Part shown: in pieces, positions 1-12,599 of the stretch | How positions within the stretch are numbered: position 1 is the stretch's first letter | Layout of the letters: each line of letters opens with the position of its first letter | NCBI GenBank assembly: GCA_949317995.1 | Contig: OX439046.1 | Span: 55,469,774 to 55,533,773, forward strand | Direction of reading: 5' to 3' | DNA: 64,000 bases | Source: Acholoe squamosa | Lineage: Eukaryota > Annelida > Polychaeta > Phyllodocida > Polynoidae | Made by a program: the position numbers and the translations under genes | Notes under the pieces: model-generated | Databases searched by the model: none | Told to the model about the DNA's origin: nothing | The model's input: only the letters and a program-made list of their open reading frames with translations

Positions 1-3000
1 AAAAGAGTAGTTTTTTAGTGATGATTCGACACACAAAAAAAGAAAAATCGCATTCAAAGTGTACTCTAAAGGTGTTTAAAAAGTAAAAGTCTTCTAATCT
101 GAAGTTGTAGAATAGCTGAAGGCTTTGGAGACAGGCATGTGTTAAATCAAACTAATTTTTAACAATTAACTGTTTACTGGAAATTACCGCATACAGGAGA
201 TGCTTAGTTGTATAAGTTCCTTGTATAACTGTATGCCCAATAAAAAACCAACTGCTCATGAATAATTATTTGTCTACTATTTCCCATAACTAGACTTTAC
301 TATGGGCATAACAGTTTACTTTTAAGGGAAATGCTAGAACTAAAGATCAATGCAGCAAGATAGACTGACCTTTTGAAAAAGAGATGTTGCTAGTTTTTTT
401 AAATCTTTTTGAACTTCGATTGACAAGAAAACAAGATCAGAATGTTGTAACCCTAAGGACACAATTTGAAAGACAATTGTCTTGTAAAGCACTGCATATA
501 GGGTGCTTGTATATTCTATGTTAGATTTTCTAAAGCTGCTGTCACGCTATATTTACACTACCTCACTTAATCAAGTATCAATAGCAATATCGACTGTGGC
601 ATTCTTTTGCTCCCTTCTGCTACAACCATAAAGGCTATTCACTGAGTTCTAACTCAGTTTGTCTATATATTATTCAGCATGGTCTTTTCGGTGGTGTTAG
701 GAGGATTGCCTGTTGACAGTGAGTGACTGCTATAGTAGTCGTTCTTATGCTGAAGGTGCCCAAGGCTAGAGCACCATTTGCCATCATATGACATTGTGTT
801 GAAATCTTTCTCTTTCATCTATGTTAAGAGGCAGAATTTGAAAGATTGCTATTATGACCACAAAATGTTTTTCCATATGATATGTTCATCTATTAGCTTA
901 TCTAGAGGTTTTGTTATTTCCAGAAATATGTATCAACCAACATTTAAGAACTGATCCCAACAAACTGTCAGGAACATTCTAGCCCAAGATGTCGCATTTT
1001 AAGCCTGGGACTTTGACTTTAAGAGGCTATTACCCCCACACCCTGGAGGCATCTCACCCCCTTGACTGGCCTCTATAGAATAGGCTGAATTAAATTGGAG
1101 TATTATCACATATTTGCTATCATCCTCCATTCCTTTACTTAGATACCGCAAAGCAAGTTTGTCAAAGTAGAAATAAGGAACTTTCAGACTCAGAATTTCC
1201 CAATCCATGCACATTAGATTGTACTGCTAACCTAGTATTATGATGAATGGTTTCTGTCCCTGAACTGAAATAACATTGTGAACTTAATTATTCATCCAGA
1301 TCAATCAAAAACCCATCAGACAGAGGTGATCTGTCATTATTAACTTCTCATTGTTCCACTCTCTTCAAACATCAAAATTAATATTTTGTTTCTTGAATAT
1401 TTCATCAGTATGACTTACAACTGGATACTGATTATAGGACAAGGATGCCATCTAACTAGAAGAAATGATTATTTCATAAAATATCACTTTTGAAATTAAA
1501 AGACGTCCTTTTGAGGAATCGATCTACTATAATATTACAGTGAGAATATTCTGGAAAGGTACCCGATAGTTGTGGTCTTTTCTCAGTTATGTCTATTTCT
1601 GCATTTTCTGTGGATGAATTTGGATTGAATGCTACAATGCTGATAATCCTATATTAGCACTCTGAGAATCATTTGCAATATTAATACTAACAGGAAAGAA
1701 TAGGGGATTCATTGAGAGCCATAATGGATATTATGGGTAGCCTCTGAAGCATAGGAGATATTGTGAACTCTGTGGAATAGTCTGTAATGCAGATTATAGG
1801 ATCAGTATTGGCTTCCTTGGAATACATTTAATTTCAGCTCCTGACTGTCCTGGTAGTTCCACTTTGACCTGTCTTCGAGAAATCCAGCACTCCCCTAGCT
1901 CCTGTTTCTACATGTTGAATAACAAATGGAGAGAAAAGAAATGATAGTCTCTGTACTACCACATTTGCTACTTTACAACTACTTTCTCAAATAGAGAATA
2001 AATTATTCTAGACTGACGTCCTAGTGCCTTCACATTCTTGATCTTGCTAATAGCCTCCTTAGTCCCTCCACCCTACTAACTGGGATGATTGTGTCTTAGG
2101 TAGTATATGAAAATGGTTCTATGAGGCAGGTCATGAATTATTGACAAGCAGAGTGGGCTACATGATGAGGGCCTGCTGCCTTATATCTGCACCTTTCTCA
2201 TATATCAGGAAGACTGAGGAGTGGGGGTCAGAGGTGTATATTGGTGAGAAGGCAGGTATGGGCATTCAGCCTTTTTTCATTTTATTTTAATGTCATTCTA
2301 TACTATTCCTGTTTATAAATTTGTATCAGCTGAAGAGAAAGCAACCCCCTGCAGATGGTTTGATACTGGGCTTGGCCTCTAGGGGAGCTAAGAAGTCTAA
2401 GGAAATAAACACGCAAAAATAAACCAAAAACTGTTTTAGGTATTTTTTACACAGAAGGAGATGGGTTTCCTTTCAAATAATCATATTAACTTCAATTTTA
2501 CTATTACATTTTACCTCATTTTACCTTTTCCCTTGAACTGTTCACATATGAGCCTATAAGAGTAGGTGAATTTAGACAACTAGTGAGTGTTTTGAACCTT
2601 ATAAATATTGAACTGTAAGCCCTGGAGCCTAACTGTGAACATGCTATAGCAGTACATATTCCCTACATTGAGACATCACAGATGATAACCCGTGGCTGTG
2701 CTGTCGAATCAACCTAAGTTAACAATATAGTTTAAAATTATTAATGGTGTTTAGCTGTAAGTGTTTGAATATCATAGGTGTGTAGGATTGCAGTGTAGGT
2801 GATTTAACAGAGAACTGGCCGGATTGGTGACCACCAACATGTAGGCTACTGTTTTGCCATCATCTTAAGAACTATGAGTTCAGCTGTTATGATCCTGATA
2901 TTTCAAGGATACCTTCCTGGCATTAAATATAGTTCAGCACATCACAACTAAACATTTCTCTGATCTCACCTTCATCACTACCAAGGAAGTTCCATAAAGA

Positions 3001-3650
3001 TGTTCCCTTAACAACTATAGTTGGCATAAGCACATTGCAGCAATAGGGATGGGCATGTTGAGGTGCTTTCTGTATAGGAATACCAGAGGGCATTTCAAGA
3101 CGCTAGCAATAGCTATTATTCTGAAATGTCATCCTGGACTGCATACACAAGGGTAACTATTGATTGTTAGTCTGGATAGATGTAGGCACACTGAGAAGCG
3201 GGCAAGGTGCCCTCTGAGTAAAACTGGACATGAATGCATACATTGGGGAAATGGCGCATTACTACATACCATCTGTTTTTTTTTTATCTTTGAGGTGCTA
3301 TTTTACAGTCTCCCTTTTTCCATGTCCATAGTTTGTCTGAATAGAAGGCTAAGCGGGGTGGCTAAAGCAGATTGGGGAAAATGTGTGAGTCTGGGTTATC
3401 AACATGCTATACCTCAAATCTCCAATGACAGTTTTCTACACAATACAAAAACAGTTTATTCAATGCGCAAGTCTTCTAGTTGCATAATATTATATTCCAC
3501 CATAATATATACACTCCACTTGTCACAATGCATATTTATGATATTTGTACATTATTATGTACCACCGACCCCATGTCAACAAAATAACATTTAATTCTAT
3601 TTCACTGCTGTTACTGTTTGTTCTTGGTACTGAGAGCATCCTTATTTTAG
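1..3650. other. Gene-free AT-rich stretch
   Basis: I see no coding region, RNA gene or clear transposon here. The open frames present are short, have no recognisable motif, and several start at non-ATG codons. The base composition is AT-rich and otherwise unremarkable. Confidence 0.5.
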
Positions 3651-3659
3651 GTGTCCCAT

Positions 3660-3910
3660 GTGGGCCCCCTACACGGTACAAAATGATTGTGGAATCTACC
3701 AGGGATCCTTGTAAAACTGAACAGTGAATAACCATAATTATATAGCAGCGAACCAGTGTAGCTCTTACAAGAAGCCCTAGGTGGTAGTACAGTGGTACAA
3801 GGAATCTCTGTGAAAATAACTGAATCTCTGTGAAAATAACGATGGATCCCTGGCAACTTTGGGACAAGGAGTCCATCTATATTTCGAAGACTTTTTATTA
3901 CAGTGTACGA
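3660..3910 (+). repeat. Dispersed repeat family A, copy 1
   Basis: About 240 bp that is clearly similar, in the same orientation, to 23378-23610. Shared blocks include GAATCTACCAGGGATCCT, AAAACTGAACAGTG, GAACCAGTGTAG, CAGTGGCAC-like text and GGAATCTCT. This copy also carries a 20-bp tandem duplication at about 3803-3842 (GAATCTCTGTGAAAATAAC twice). There is no coding potential, so it is probably a MITE or SINE-like family. Ends are approximate. Confidence 0.6.
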
Positions 3911-6537
3911 CATACTATACACCATTACATGCACCTTCACATGAACACCCAATTAGAAAACTCACTGATAAAAACTTCACCATGAGTTGGGTGTTAATTA
4001 TGTTGGGCTGTGTTTATTTACAAGGCTTCATTTCTTTGTTTACAGGTTATCCAGAGGGTGGGGCCACAGCAGGTAAGGACTGACAATCGTAAATCATAAA
4101 TGTTAGCTTTGCTGTTGTGGCATAAGCACCAAGTTGGATTTCATTTGTTTGAATTACAATATGTTGGACACTGTAATGTTACTTCATTGTATTTATTTGT
4201 TAGTATAAATTAGCTTATGTTTGGTTAAGTTAAGTTTGATGGACACTGATTTGAACATTTTTTGATGTTGTGGGAAATTTAGAAGTGAGTGATGATAATA
4301 ACCATAGTTGCACACAATCACTTTATGTTGTTTAATGAATTGTATGTTTGTACAAGACAGACAATATGATATTAAGATAGTGTAATAGAAGAGAATGCTA
4401 TCAAGTTACAGCGCCTCGTGCTTAGCGAAAAGGGTGAGAGTTCCTCAACCTTTCTCTTCGGTGAACTATGCATGTAAATTAGCCACAAATACATCCTGAA
4501 TTCAGAAATGATTTGAGGAATATTAGGAAAGACCAAGTTGCACAAAACAATGGAGCAAAAGAAAACAGAACTTTGGAGGAGATGATTGAATGCTGCCATG
4601 CAATCCATAATAGAACTAATAGGAGATTTGATTAGCTGGCAGTCTGCCAATATCTATCTTATTGCAATCTGTAATAATTGCTAGCTCAGCACTTTTGTAA
4701 TTAACACACAGAGATGTTTTGGTAATTGCCTTAGGAACGTAAGACTGTAATATATGCATATTTATAACAGGCTTGGGTATACAGACTACCCAAGTTTATG
4801 AGTCGCCTATAAGAACCTTCATGTATAATGAATAATCAAATGTCAAAAAATGTCTATGATGATAAGGGACGGGACGGATGTTTTCTATGTTCCTTGTGAA
4901 TACTTTCTTCAAGCCGAACGTCCCTTCTAATGTACTGCAAACTCAAATGAAATGTTGTAAGTCACTGAATAGCAAGTAATTGTTGATGCATATAGGGTAA
5001 TGGTGTCCAGATGACATTGCATGCCATTGGCTATTTATAAATCCCCTGGTATCATCCCCCATGGAACCTCTCAATCCAAAATGTCTTACAATATCCCCCA
5101 TGGTTTCGTTCCCTTCTGTCAACATACCCAACTCCATCTGTGGTGCCGCACTCCCAATACCACTCTCTGAAACCCCGAACCTTCCTGCCTAGGTATCCTC
5201 TTCTGTCCCATCACCTTTGATCTTCAGCTTTCCACACACTAAATATTATCATTGATCTGTGGTAGCGAGTCACTGATCGCATGTTAGTATCGATGACTGA
5301 CCGGCGGCAACCATACATTAGGTGTGTGTGGGACATTGGATGCTAACGAGTGAAGACGTCAGCACATTTTATGTATAGTAACCAGGTATAGCCTATAGGG
5401 CAGTCAACTTGGATCTTTTAGGTTGTCAAATCATAGTGGCTGTATGCAGTAGTAGCACCTTAAGAAATGGCCTCCTGAAGTGCTTTACTATACTATAAAA
5501 AATAGTTCACATCAAGGTGCAGTGTTGTCAATTGACTCTGTCATAAACATAGCTTTGTGTGATAGACATAATTATTATGACAGTTTTGTTGGTATATATG
5601 ATATGTGCCAGTGGTATATACTGGTTGGTTTAGGTCCCAAACCTCGTGAACAAGTACTATATTCTTGATGTAGTAAATTCTTTAAAGGTAATTGCACTAA
5701 CCCCTTTTCTAAAAACAAAGATGACTGATTTGAGTCTGAAGATAACAAAAGGAAGTGCTGCCAAAGTACAAAATCGCCATGTTACACGACATAGCAAACT
5801 CATCATTCTTTCCTCTCTGTTCAAATTTTATGAGGGATTTTTTTTGTCACTATACATATTTTAACATTACATATGCAAATAAAATATGATGGGCAGATAT
5901 TACGCATGTCAGTTCGGTATTCACTGTCCATCTTCAGAAGAATCGTAACTAAAATGTAAAGATTATTATGGTTTACCATAATAATTAGCACCAATGGAAC
6001 GGTCTCACAACAACTTTTGCATGATTTTGTAAAAGCAATAGTTCTTTTGTTCTTATATTTGCTTAGTAGCTTCACAATTGATGGTGCTACCAACCACTGA
6101 TGCCAAGGTATACATGCATTAGGCATTATACCAGAAAACTGGCGTCAGCAGGTTTTATATATACCGGGAACTGTATAGCATACACGTACAAGTTGAGAGC
6201 AGTATACACGAGCTTCCACATCACGGATGCATGTTAAGCATGGGATCCGCTATTATTAATACATGCAGTAAATCTGACAGAACATTTTTCGCAAATCCTG
6301 TCACACATTTTTTATATGGATCATTGCATATAAATGTTTCAGTGACTACTCCCTCAAACCACAATTCACCAAGTATAGAAAGCCAGCTTTAGAGCCAGTA
6401 AATGGCAGGGGTGAATTGTGACATTCACTGCTGGTGATGACATTCTTATGTGAAGTCTAATGCTAATGACTCAGAGAGCCTGCAACCAGGCATTTATCAT
6501 TTTTTATCTTCATGATAATTTCATGAGCTACGTTAGA
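3911..6537. other. Gene-free stretch with one MITE end
   Basis: I see no supportable gene. At about 5395-5478 there is one end of the ACTACGACTG/GGAGGCCATTTCTTAA family described at 11111-11373. It reads GGGCAGTC, then AAATCATAGTGGC, then TTAAGAAATGGCCTCC. The rest is AT-rich non-coding DNA. Confidence 0.45.
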
Positions 6538-6687
6538 TTATTATCCTGTTTTAGTGCTACAGCATCAACCAGGGCTGGCCATCTGTGTCTATTATCTGCC
6601 ATACCTGAATACCTTATTATCCTGTTTTAGTGCTACAGCATCAACCAGGGCTGGCCATCTGTGTCTATTATCTGCCATACCTGAAAC
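6538..6687 (+). repeat. 76-bp tandem duplication
   Basis: Two head-to-tail copies with a 76-bp period. The block beginning TTATTATCCTGTTTTAGTGC and ending TGCCATACCTGAA occurs at about 6538-6610 and again at 6614-6686. The copies are identical over this block apart from the junction, so the duplication is recent or is an assembly duplication. Confidence 0.85.
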
Positions 6688-6689
6688 AT

Positions 6690-7606
6690 TACCTATCTGT
6701 AACATAGACTGACTAAACCATTTACCGGGTATCTGTGTCACCATGTGTGTACGTATATAGCTTACAGTTCATTGGGAGAAAAAAACATGGCCGAATGATG
6801 TCTAAAGGATTCATGATCTTGCATTGTCATTCTGCAACATAAGTGAATCACCTATATAAAGTCTAGCAAAGTTAGTTACAGCAATAATCACAAACTTTAA
6901 GGTACAAAGTACATCTAATTCAAGCATTAAACCATCTGAATCATATTTATCACGTTCTTGTTGAACACCAGAGTAAAACCAATGTATCAAGTTCTTCATT
7001 TCAACATCAGAAAGCAAATTCAAAACATTACTATTCAAAGACACACAAGGACAATGAGATCAATGATAGGTGTCTTAGACGGAATAATGAGGACAGGGGT
7101 AGGAACAAACAGACAAAGATAAACAGCCCAGGAAGAAAACTTTGACAATTCAAATACCATTTTCCCCAGTCATATCAAAAATATCAAAAAGTTCATTAGA
7201 ATCACGAATTGGTGTATGTAATTAATGATAAATAGATACAGCACAATTCAGACATCATCTATTACATTTCCTTCACAAATGATTGGATAATTGGAGATAT
7301 AGACATAAAAGATGGGACACAAGAAACCTGGACACTATCTCTAGGTTGTATACCGAATTTACTAACCAAGTTCTCAAATTATTATTAATTCTCAATAATT
7401 ATCTACACAACGACTGAGGGTTGGTGCCTCCAACCGGTCAGCTCCAGACTCACTTCCGTCTCTGATAATATATGTTACAAATATCAAGGCAAGTGCCTAC
7501 AAACAGTTCAGCTCCAGCCTTGATATTCCAGGTTTTCGAAAAGACAGGTCTGTTCAATCTGAATGAGTTCTCCATGGTTAGCCTCTTTCCTATATTGTAA
7601 GTCTGT
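6690..7606. other. Gene-free stretch
   Basis: No gene is supported. One minus-strand open frame of 77 codons (6811-7044) has no recognisable motif, no poly(A) context and ordinary AT-rich composition. Confidence 0.4.
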
Positions 7607-7855
7607 GAGGCGATTTCTTAACACACTACGACTACATACCTTTAACCTGTAATGGGTACCATTAATTTAGTGAGATAATTCCAAACGTTTTGGTTCTGTC
7701 TTGCCTACAGCACTACGACTTTCCTACCAAATGCTATGCAATAGCTACATAGCTGCTGATGATAAAGAGCAGTCGTAGGGTACTACCTACAATTGCTGAC
7801 AATAAGTTTTGTGACTATTTACAGTCGTAGTACGTTATGAAAGGCCTCTGGAGTG
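7607..7855 (+). mobile_element. MITE of the TACGACTG family
   Basis: The left end reads GAGGCGATTTCTTAACACAC followed by TACGACTAC. The right end, reverse-complemented, reads GAGGCCTTTCATAACGTAC followed by TACGACTG. The imperfect terminal inverted repeat is about 30 bp and the element about 250 bp. The same termini recur at about 5.4, 11.1-11.4, 16.9, 19.4, 21.05-21.6 and 21.66 kb, so this is the commonest family in the left half of the window. No transposase is encoded. Confidence 0.65.
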
Positions 7856-7897
7856 GCTCCTCACTGCATTTCTAAAGTTATGGAGAGGCTTCTGTAT

Positions 7898-8075
7898 GGT
7901 GGTAGGGTTGAACTCATAAGAAAAGCCCATCCTTCACCACATTTATGCTCTGCCCGAATTGCTGTTCATGCTCAATGCTCAGCGTCTTATTGGTATGGAT
8001 GGAGGGTGATGGTCCTAGGGATGTTATCCTTATCTTATTCACAGGCGCTCTACTCAAGATGGATGCTGGTGTAGA
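7898..8075 (+). repeat. Dispersed repeat family B, copy 1
   Basis: About 180 bp similar to 20508-20690 in the same orientation. Shared blocks are GGTAGGGTT, CATTTAGGCTCT-like text, TGGTCCTAGGGATG(T/C)TATCCTTATC and TTCACA(G/T)GC. It has no coding capacity. The ORFs that cross it in both strands are chance frames. Confidence 0.6.
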
Positions 8076-9494
8076 TAGGGGTAGGTCAAATGCAACAATC
8101 TGGACAATCACCAAGGCCACCTTTTTATATTGGCCCTAAGCTTTAGATGTCATCACCGCTACTCCTAACTTGAAAGTGTTGTTGGACTCTTGTCTCTTGC
8201 ATGCAGATATAAGAAAAGTTTCTGCAAACCATACGTGTTGGCTAGTTGTAAGAGTCTAGTTCTCAATTGTTCACCCATCAAACAGGATGCAGAGTCGTCC
8301 GTGTTACATACATTTGAGAGAGACAATGGTGCTGAAAGCAGCTCATGGTGTCTTAGCTATAGCCTGTTTGATATTTGCAAACATAGGCTGATAAATCTAA
8401 TATCCTCCCTTGGGACAGGGTGGTGAGATGGAAAGGAAATACAGATCAATATTTATATGAGCTTAGATTGTTAGATAATTAATCCTGTACTTCGTCATAT
8501 AAAGAATGTAGCAGGAACCCCTAGAGCAAATCCATAGAATTTACTCATAACATGGCTCATTCCAGCTTAAGTCTGTCTTTCCATGTCCTCAGATGCATTT
8601 GTGTAAATGGTTTCTAATGAATGCTGAAGTCTCCGAGATTTTGTTTTTCATGTGCATTAAGATGTTTCCGAGTGATACTTTGCCTAAAGTATATATGTGC
8701 AATGATGGGCAGACAGTATAAAGTGTCTGTCCTCAAATCAAATTTTCATTTTCAAAGCAAAATTATAAAATGATCTTTGATAGTAATACCTCACATATGT
8801 AAATTGATGAAATCATTGTGATTTCAATATTCTAATACTTTTGGAAATTTGAGCCTGTGGTAAATAGACAATTTACTATGAATTTATCTCTAATTTCATC
8901 AGATTTCACTTCATTTCCGAACGATTGATTATTAGATGCCCTAAAAGTATGATCTTTATACCAATGTGCTTACATAGAATAAATATAGATTATGGATGCT
9001 ACCTTATGACCTATGACATTTATGCAAGGCATACATTATAAGTAATTCATGATTCTACAAAGTTGTGAAAAAAAGCATAGATTTTTTAAGGGTTTTATTT
9101 CCGAACAGTTTATTAAAGGCACATACAGTTATCTAGTGAATGAAATGATTGTTATACAACTTTCCCTCAATTATATCTACCTGAAAATATTAGCGGGTGA
9201 ATATTAAAACAATTAATATATTGTGCACAAAAACAGTAGTGGTATCAAAATAAAGCTTATGCATTGGCAAACCTAATGGGGATAAATAATTTCTGCCTTT
9301 CATCATTATTACTCTCCCTTTGGGTGTATGAAATCAAGTACCATATTTCCTCTTGTATGAGGCAATGTGTCATACTCTGCCTTCAAAAACGACCCCCAAA
9401 CGATAGACTTAAAATGGAATGTGCCACATGTGTAATATACCTAACCTGCCTGTTTAACATTGTAGTTATGTGTACAGTGGCACCAAAGTGTAAG

Positions 9495-9498
<4 letters not shown>
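8076..9498. other. Gene-free stretch
   Basis: AT-rich sequence with no supportable gene. The short open frames show no motif. Confidence 0.4.

Positions 9499-9567
<69 letters not shown>
9499..9567. repeat. (TA)n microsatellite
   Basis: An uninterrupted run of about 34 TA dinucleotides. It creates artificial open frames of alternating Ile-Tyr on both strands, which should be ignored. Confidence 0.95.
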
Positions 9568-9571
<4 letters not shown>

Positions 9572-10158
9572 TGTCAGGTGTCATTAGTCGATGCTTGGTA
9601 GCTACCCGAGAATGGTTTGTCCCTATAGGCATGATAAATAGGTCATTGGTTCGCCTGCCACATTCCTTAAATGTCAAAATTTGACACTGAGAGAAAATGT
9701 CTATTGACGTTAACAACAAACTACTTTTATCCCAAAGGGTATTTATCTATAATTAAACCTCTAGGATTTCAGAGTTATTGGGATTTGTGCGTTGTCTGCT
9801 ACCCAATCAGTGCCGGAAGTACATGCCTTAACATAAATAAAATTGATAGTAATGGAATTGAGTGTAAATAATAAAAGCTTTCACAACCACTTCCCCTTGT
9901 CATAACTTTTTACAATGATTTACAAGCTTTTGATAATTTCCATGTTCTTCTCACATTACTAGGGAATCAGTGCCTACTAGTGTGTATGTGCAAACCTTTG
10001 CAATATTCAGTTGCCCAAAGGAGAATGCATTAGAAACTAAAAAGAAAAAAAGAAAGCATATTTATGAATCTTGAATAATCATTTTTTGGAATTGCTTGCC
10101 ACGTAGCGGCCAGGAGCGCAGCGACCATAGAAACTTCATTATGTTTTCGGTTTGTCAG

Positions 10159-10216
10159 TGACGTCACGGTCACCTTGTGACGCAATTTGTGACGTCATAC
10201 GTCGGCCGTGACGTCA
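10159..10216 (+). promoter_or_regulatory. Cluster of CRE/ATF sites, possible promoter
   Basis: Three perfect TGACGTCA palindromes lie within 58 bp (10159-10166, 10190-10197, 10209-10216). A half-related TGACGCAA lies at 10178-10185. The surrounding sequence (10095-10235) is locally rich in CpG within an AT-rich region. A splice-donor-like GTAAGT follows at about 10275. CREB/ATF proteins bind this octamer in animals. A promoter for a rightward gene, perhaps the one ending at 12521, is my inference. No initiating exon could be confirmed. Confidence 0.45.
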
Positions 10217-10797
10217 CACGTCAGCCGCAGAGTGGCAACTTCTATCCGTGGTCCTTGCTACATTTTTCTTGTTGTAAGTGTTCCTTTGTAGCCACCTTGT
10301 GTGGTTAAAATTCTGAGAAAAAAGGCTCGAAAGAACGTAATTTAATTTGATGTATTGAACTTTGAAGATAATTCAAATAGTCGAATTGCTAAAAAGCAAG
10401 TTAAAATAAATATCAGTCAATGAAAGGATAATAAATGATTTTATTGAAAAGTCATGCATGGGAGATAAACCTTAACCGCACAAGAAGGAAGAACTTGATG
10501 ATTAAATTCGCAGCAGTAGGGAATTTAAATGGTTTTTATCTGAAGACAAAGAAGAACACTTCTCGGTAGTTAAATGGTAAAGTTCACTTGTAAAGTAGTT
10601 GTTTGTACATTATATAGTTTATTAATCATCGAATATTACATATTCCAAAACGAAGTGTAATGTATGGCTACAGTATGTAGCCCAAAGAAGAGACTACGTA
10701 ATGCCATATCTTGAGATTTTTTAAGATTTGAATGATACCATACTGATGTTACTATAACCCATGGCCCATTATGGTAAAATCGTGTGTATTCCTAAGT
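10217..10797. other. No gene seen
   Basis: Sequence between the CRE cluster and repeat C. I looked for an ATG plus hydrophobic signal-peptide exon ending in GT and found none that is convincing. Confidence 0.35.
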
Positions 10798-11000
10798 GAT
10801 AGCAGGTAGCCGACTCTGCTGACTCAGTAGAGCAGCCTTTGCCATCAGTTTGCCAACAACCTGACCTGATCCAATCTTAAATTTGCCTACATAGTAAGTC
10901 TGTACCACTACCAGTGTGTGGGGGTGGAATGTTGTTAGAGACTTTTGGATGGGGTGTACAAGAAAAGAATGATTTATCAAATCCGTCCTGAGTTCTTGCA
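10798..11000 (+). repeat. Dispersed repeat family C, copy 1
   Basis: Diverged similarity in inverted orientation to about 25940-26060. Shared text includes GGTAGC...CTGCTGACTCAGTAG, CCTGAC(C/T)TGATCCAA and GGGGGTGGAAT. It contains an AP-1-like TGACTCA core. It is non-coding. Confidence 0.5.
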
Positions 11001-11110
11001 TGTTTCTCCCTTTCTCCTCCGTCCCGTTCCTGTCTTCACAAAGCAGAACTTTGATAATAAAGAATAGTTTGACTGAGACATGTGTAAACTTGGAGAGAAA
11101 AGAGAGCTCA

Positions 11111-11373
11111 GGAGGCCATTTCTCAATGTACTACGACTGCACACAGCCACTATGATTTAAAAATAGCAAGAACAAGCCAGGCTATCGTAGGAACTGCCCT
11201 ACGACTGCTCACTACGATTAGCAGCTATGCAATAATTACATAAGGTTTAGTAGGGCAGTCGTACTGGTGCAGACATTAGGGACTACTAGTTCATGGTGCT
11301 GTTATGGCCAAATTATTAGGTTCTCACTACGATTTAAAGGGCAGCAGTCATAGTGTGTTAAGAAATGGCTTCC
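11111..11373 (+). mobile_element. MITE of the TACGACTG family, best copy
   Basis: The left end is GGAGGCCATTTCTCAATGTA followed by CTACGACTGC. The right end, reverse-complemented, is GGAAGCCATTTCTTAACACA followed by CTATGACTGC. The inverted repeats are about 32 bp and the element about 260 bp. Internally it repeats CACTACGATT and CAGTCGTA motifs. No target duplication is obvious at these borders. It has no open reading frame and is non-autonomous. Confidence 0.7.
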
Positions 11374-11864
11374 AGCAACACAAAGGACAACAACGTTAGA
11401 GCAACACCTACACTTGCGAAATCGATTAAAACCATTCTTAATGCGTTTGCAAAAATATTGACGTCAGGAAGGGAATCCATTTGCCTTTTTATGTTCATTC
11501 ATTGTACACTTAGGCAAGCCTGTGTAAAATTGTAACATGCAATACCCCTACAGAAGACACAATAGTTGTCCATTGATCTAAATCAACATACAGTTTGCTC
11601 TTTCTCCTCACTGAATTACAATTCAATGTATCCCCATTGAACATGCTTACTGTTCTGACATTTTTAAGATTTATTCACCACTGCATGTACAGGACTTGAA
11701 AAATCGTTGATAACCAGGATGACTGGTGCAGAATTTCCTGGCGTTTGATTATTTTCACTTTGTGCCTGTTTTCAAATTTAACCCAAGAACGGTATGACGA
11801 ATTCTGGAAAGGGGTAATTGGGGCTGAGATAAGGGCTTGAATAGCATAACTCTGTTAATGTCTA

Positions 11865-11998
11865 TAGTGCTGGTTCCATAGGAGTAAATCAGTCGGATGA
11901 GCACTAATCCGACCGATTTTTTCTATACTTTTGATATATTATAAATCGTCGGATTAGGACTATTCCGATCGATTTTATGCCTGTGGAACTAGCGCTTA
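11865..11998. mobile_element. Fold-back (palindromic) MITE, about 134 bp
   Basis: The left arm starts AGTGCTGGTTCCATAGGAGT and runs through CACTAATCCGACCGATTT. The right arm is its imperfect complement, AAATCGTCGGATTAGGACTA through CTGTGGAACTAGCGCT. The arms are about 55 bp, with a short AT-rich loop near 11925. It is small and self-complementary, and possibly flanked by TA. A hairpin-forming MITE is the simplest reading. Confidence 0.65.
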
Positions 11999-12271
11999 AA
12001 TAAAAAAAAAAGCTCAAATACAATCGTTTGTTCAAATCTGTATTTTATAAAATGCTTAGAAAGATTGGAAGGCCCTAAAGCCCATTAAATGCATACTGAA
12101 CTCCCAAACTCCATATCAATCCAAACATGCTTTCAATAGACCAATCGATACTTATTGTATCTGAAGTAAAATGACCATTTTGTTACTATTCCCACAGGTG
12201 CATCATATATACTATCAATGAAATTTACAAATCTCTTAACATTTGCTCTTTTCTTTTTTGTTTTGTTAAAG

Positions 12272-12521
12272 GCGCTTTCCATGGAAACGACTCCCCCACG
12301 AGATGTGCTTCCGCCAGCCATGCCAGAGGAACCGTGAGTGTTGTTTCCGGTGGAACATTTGCGACAAGTCAGCAAAGGTGTGCGTGGACTGTTGGTATGG
12401 GAGCACATGCAGGTCTGAACAAGACTGCTGCTCTCGCTACCCTTACTGTGCACGTGTCTGGAAGAAATCAAAGGATGGCCGAAGATATATAGTTAGCGGG
12501 AAATGTGTTCGCAAGTTGTAG
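12272..12521 (+). CDS. Terminal exon of a small cysteine-rich secreted-type protein
   Basis: A pyrimidine-rich tract ending in TTGTTAAAG is a good 3' splice site, and the frame is open from 12273 to a TAG at 12519-12521. An ATG at 12303 lies inside the exon and is probably not the start. The protein carries twelve cysteines. Its second half shows C-x2-C-x5-C-x5-CC-x5-C-x(n)-C, which resembles the N-terminal cysteine-rich domain of Dickkopf-type secreted Wnt regulators and other disulfide-rich peptides. The first half has C-x4-C-x5-CC-x5-C-x6-C. It is rich in Arg and Lys, with a basic C-terminus. Upstream exons, including the expected signal peptide, were not found. A neuropeptide-like or defence peptide is possible. 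Family assignment is by cysteine spacing only. Confidence 0.6.
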
Positions 12522-12588
12522 TAGTGCTGAAGTAGTACGCACCGGGCATCATCCGCAGGCTGTAAGGGCAGACCAAGATGATGGAAGT

Positions 12589-12594
12589 AATAAA
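12589..12594 (+). terminator. Poly(A) signal AATAAA
   Basis: AATAAA, followed by an A-rich run, lies about 70 bp past the stop of the cysteine-rich exon, the right distance for its cleavage signal. It supports reading that exon as the gene's last one. Confidence 0.6.
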
Positions 12595-12599
12595 TAAAA

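Noticed and set aside
3160..4083. Several overlapping open frames of 60-144 codons
   Set aside because: Both strands are open at once, some begin at non-ATG codons, there is no motif, and the region is largely dispersed repeat A.
9264..9719. Open frames on both strands with long Ile-Tyr repeats
   Set aside because: They only translate the (TA)n microsatellite.
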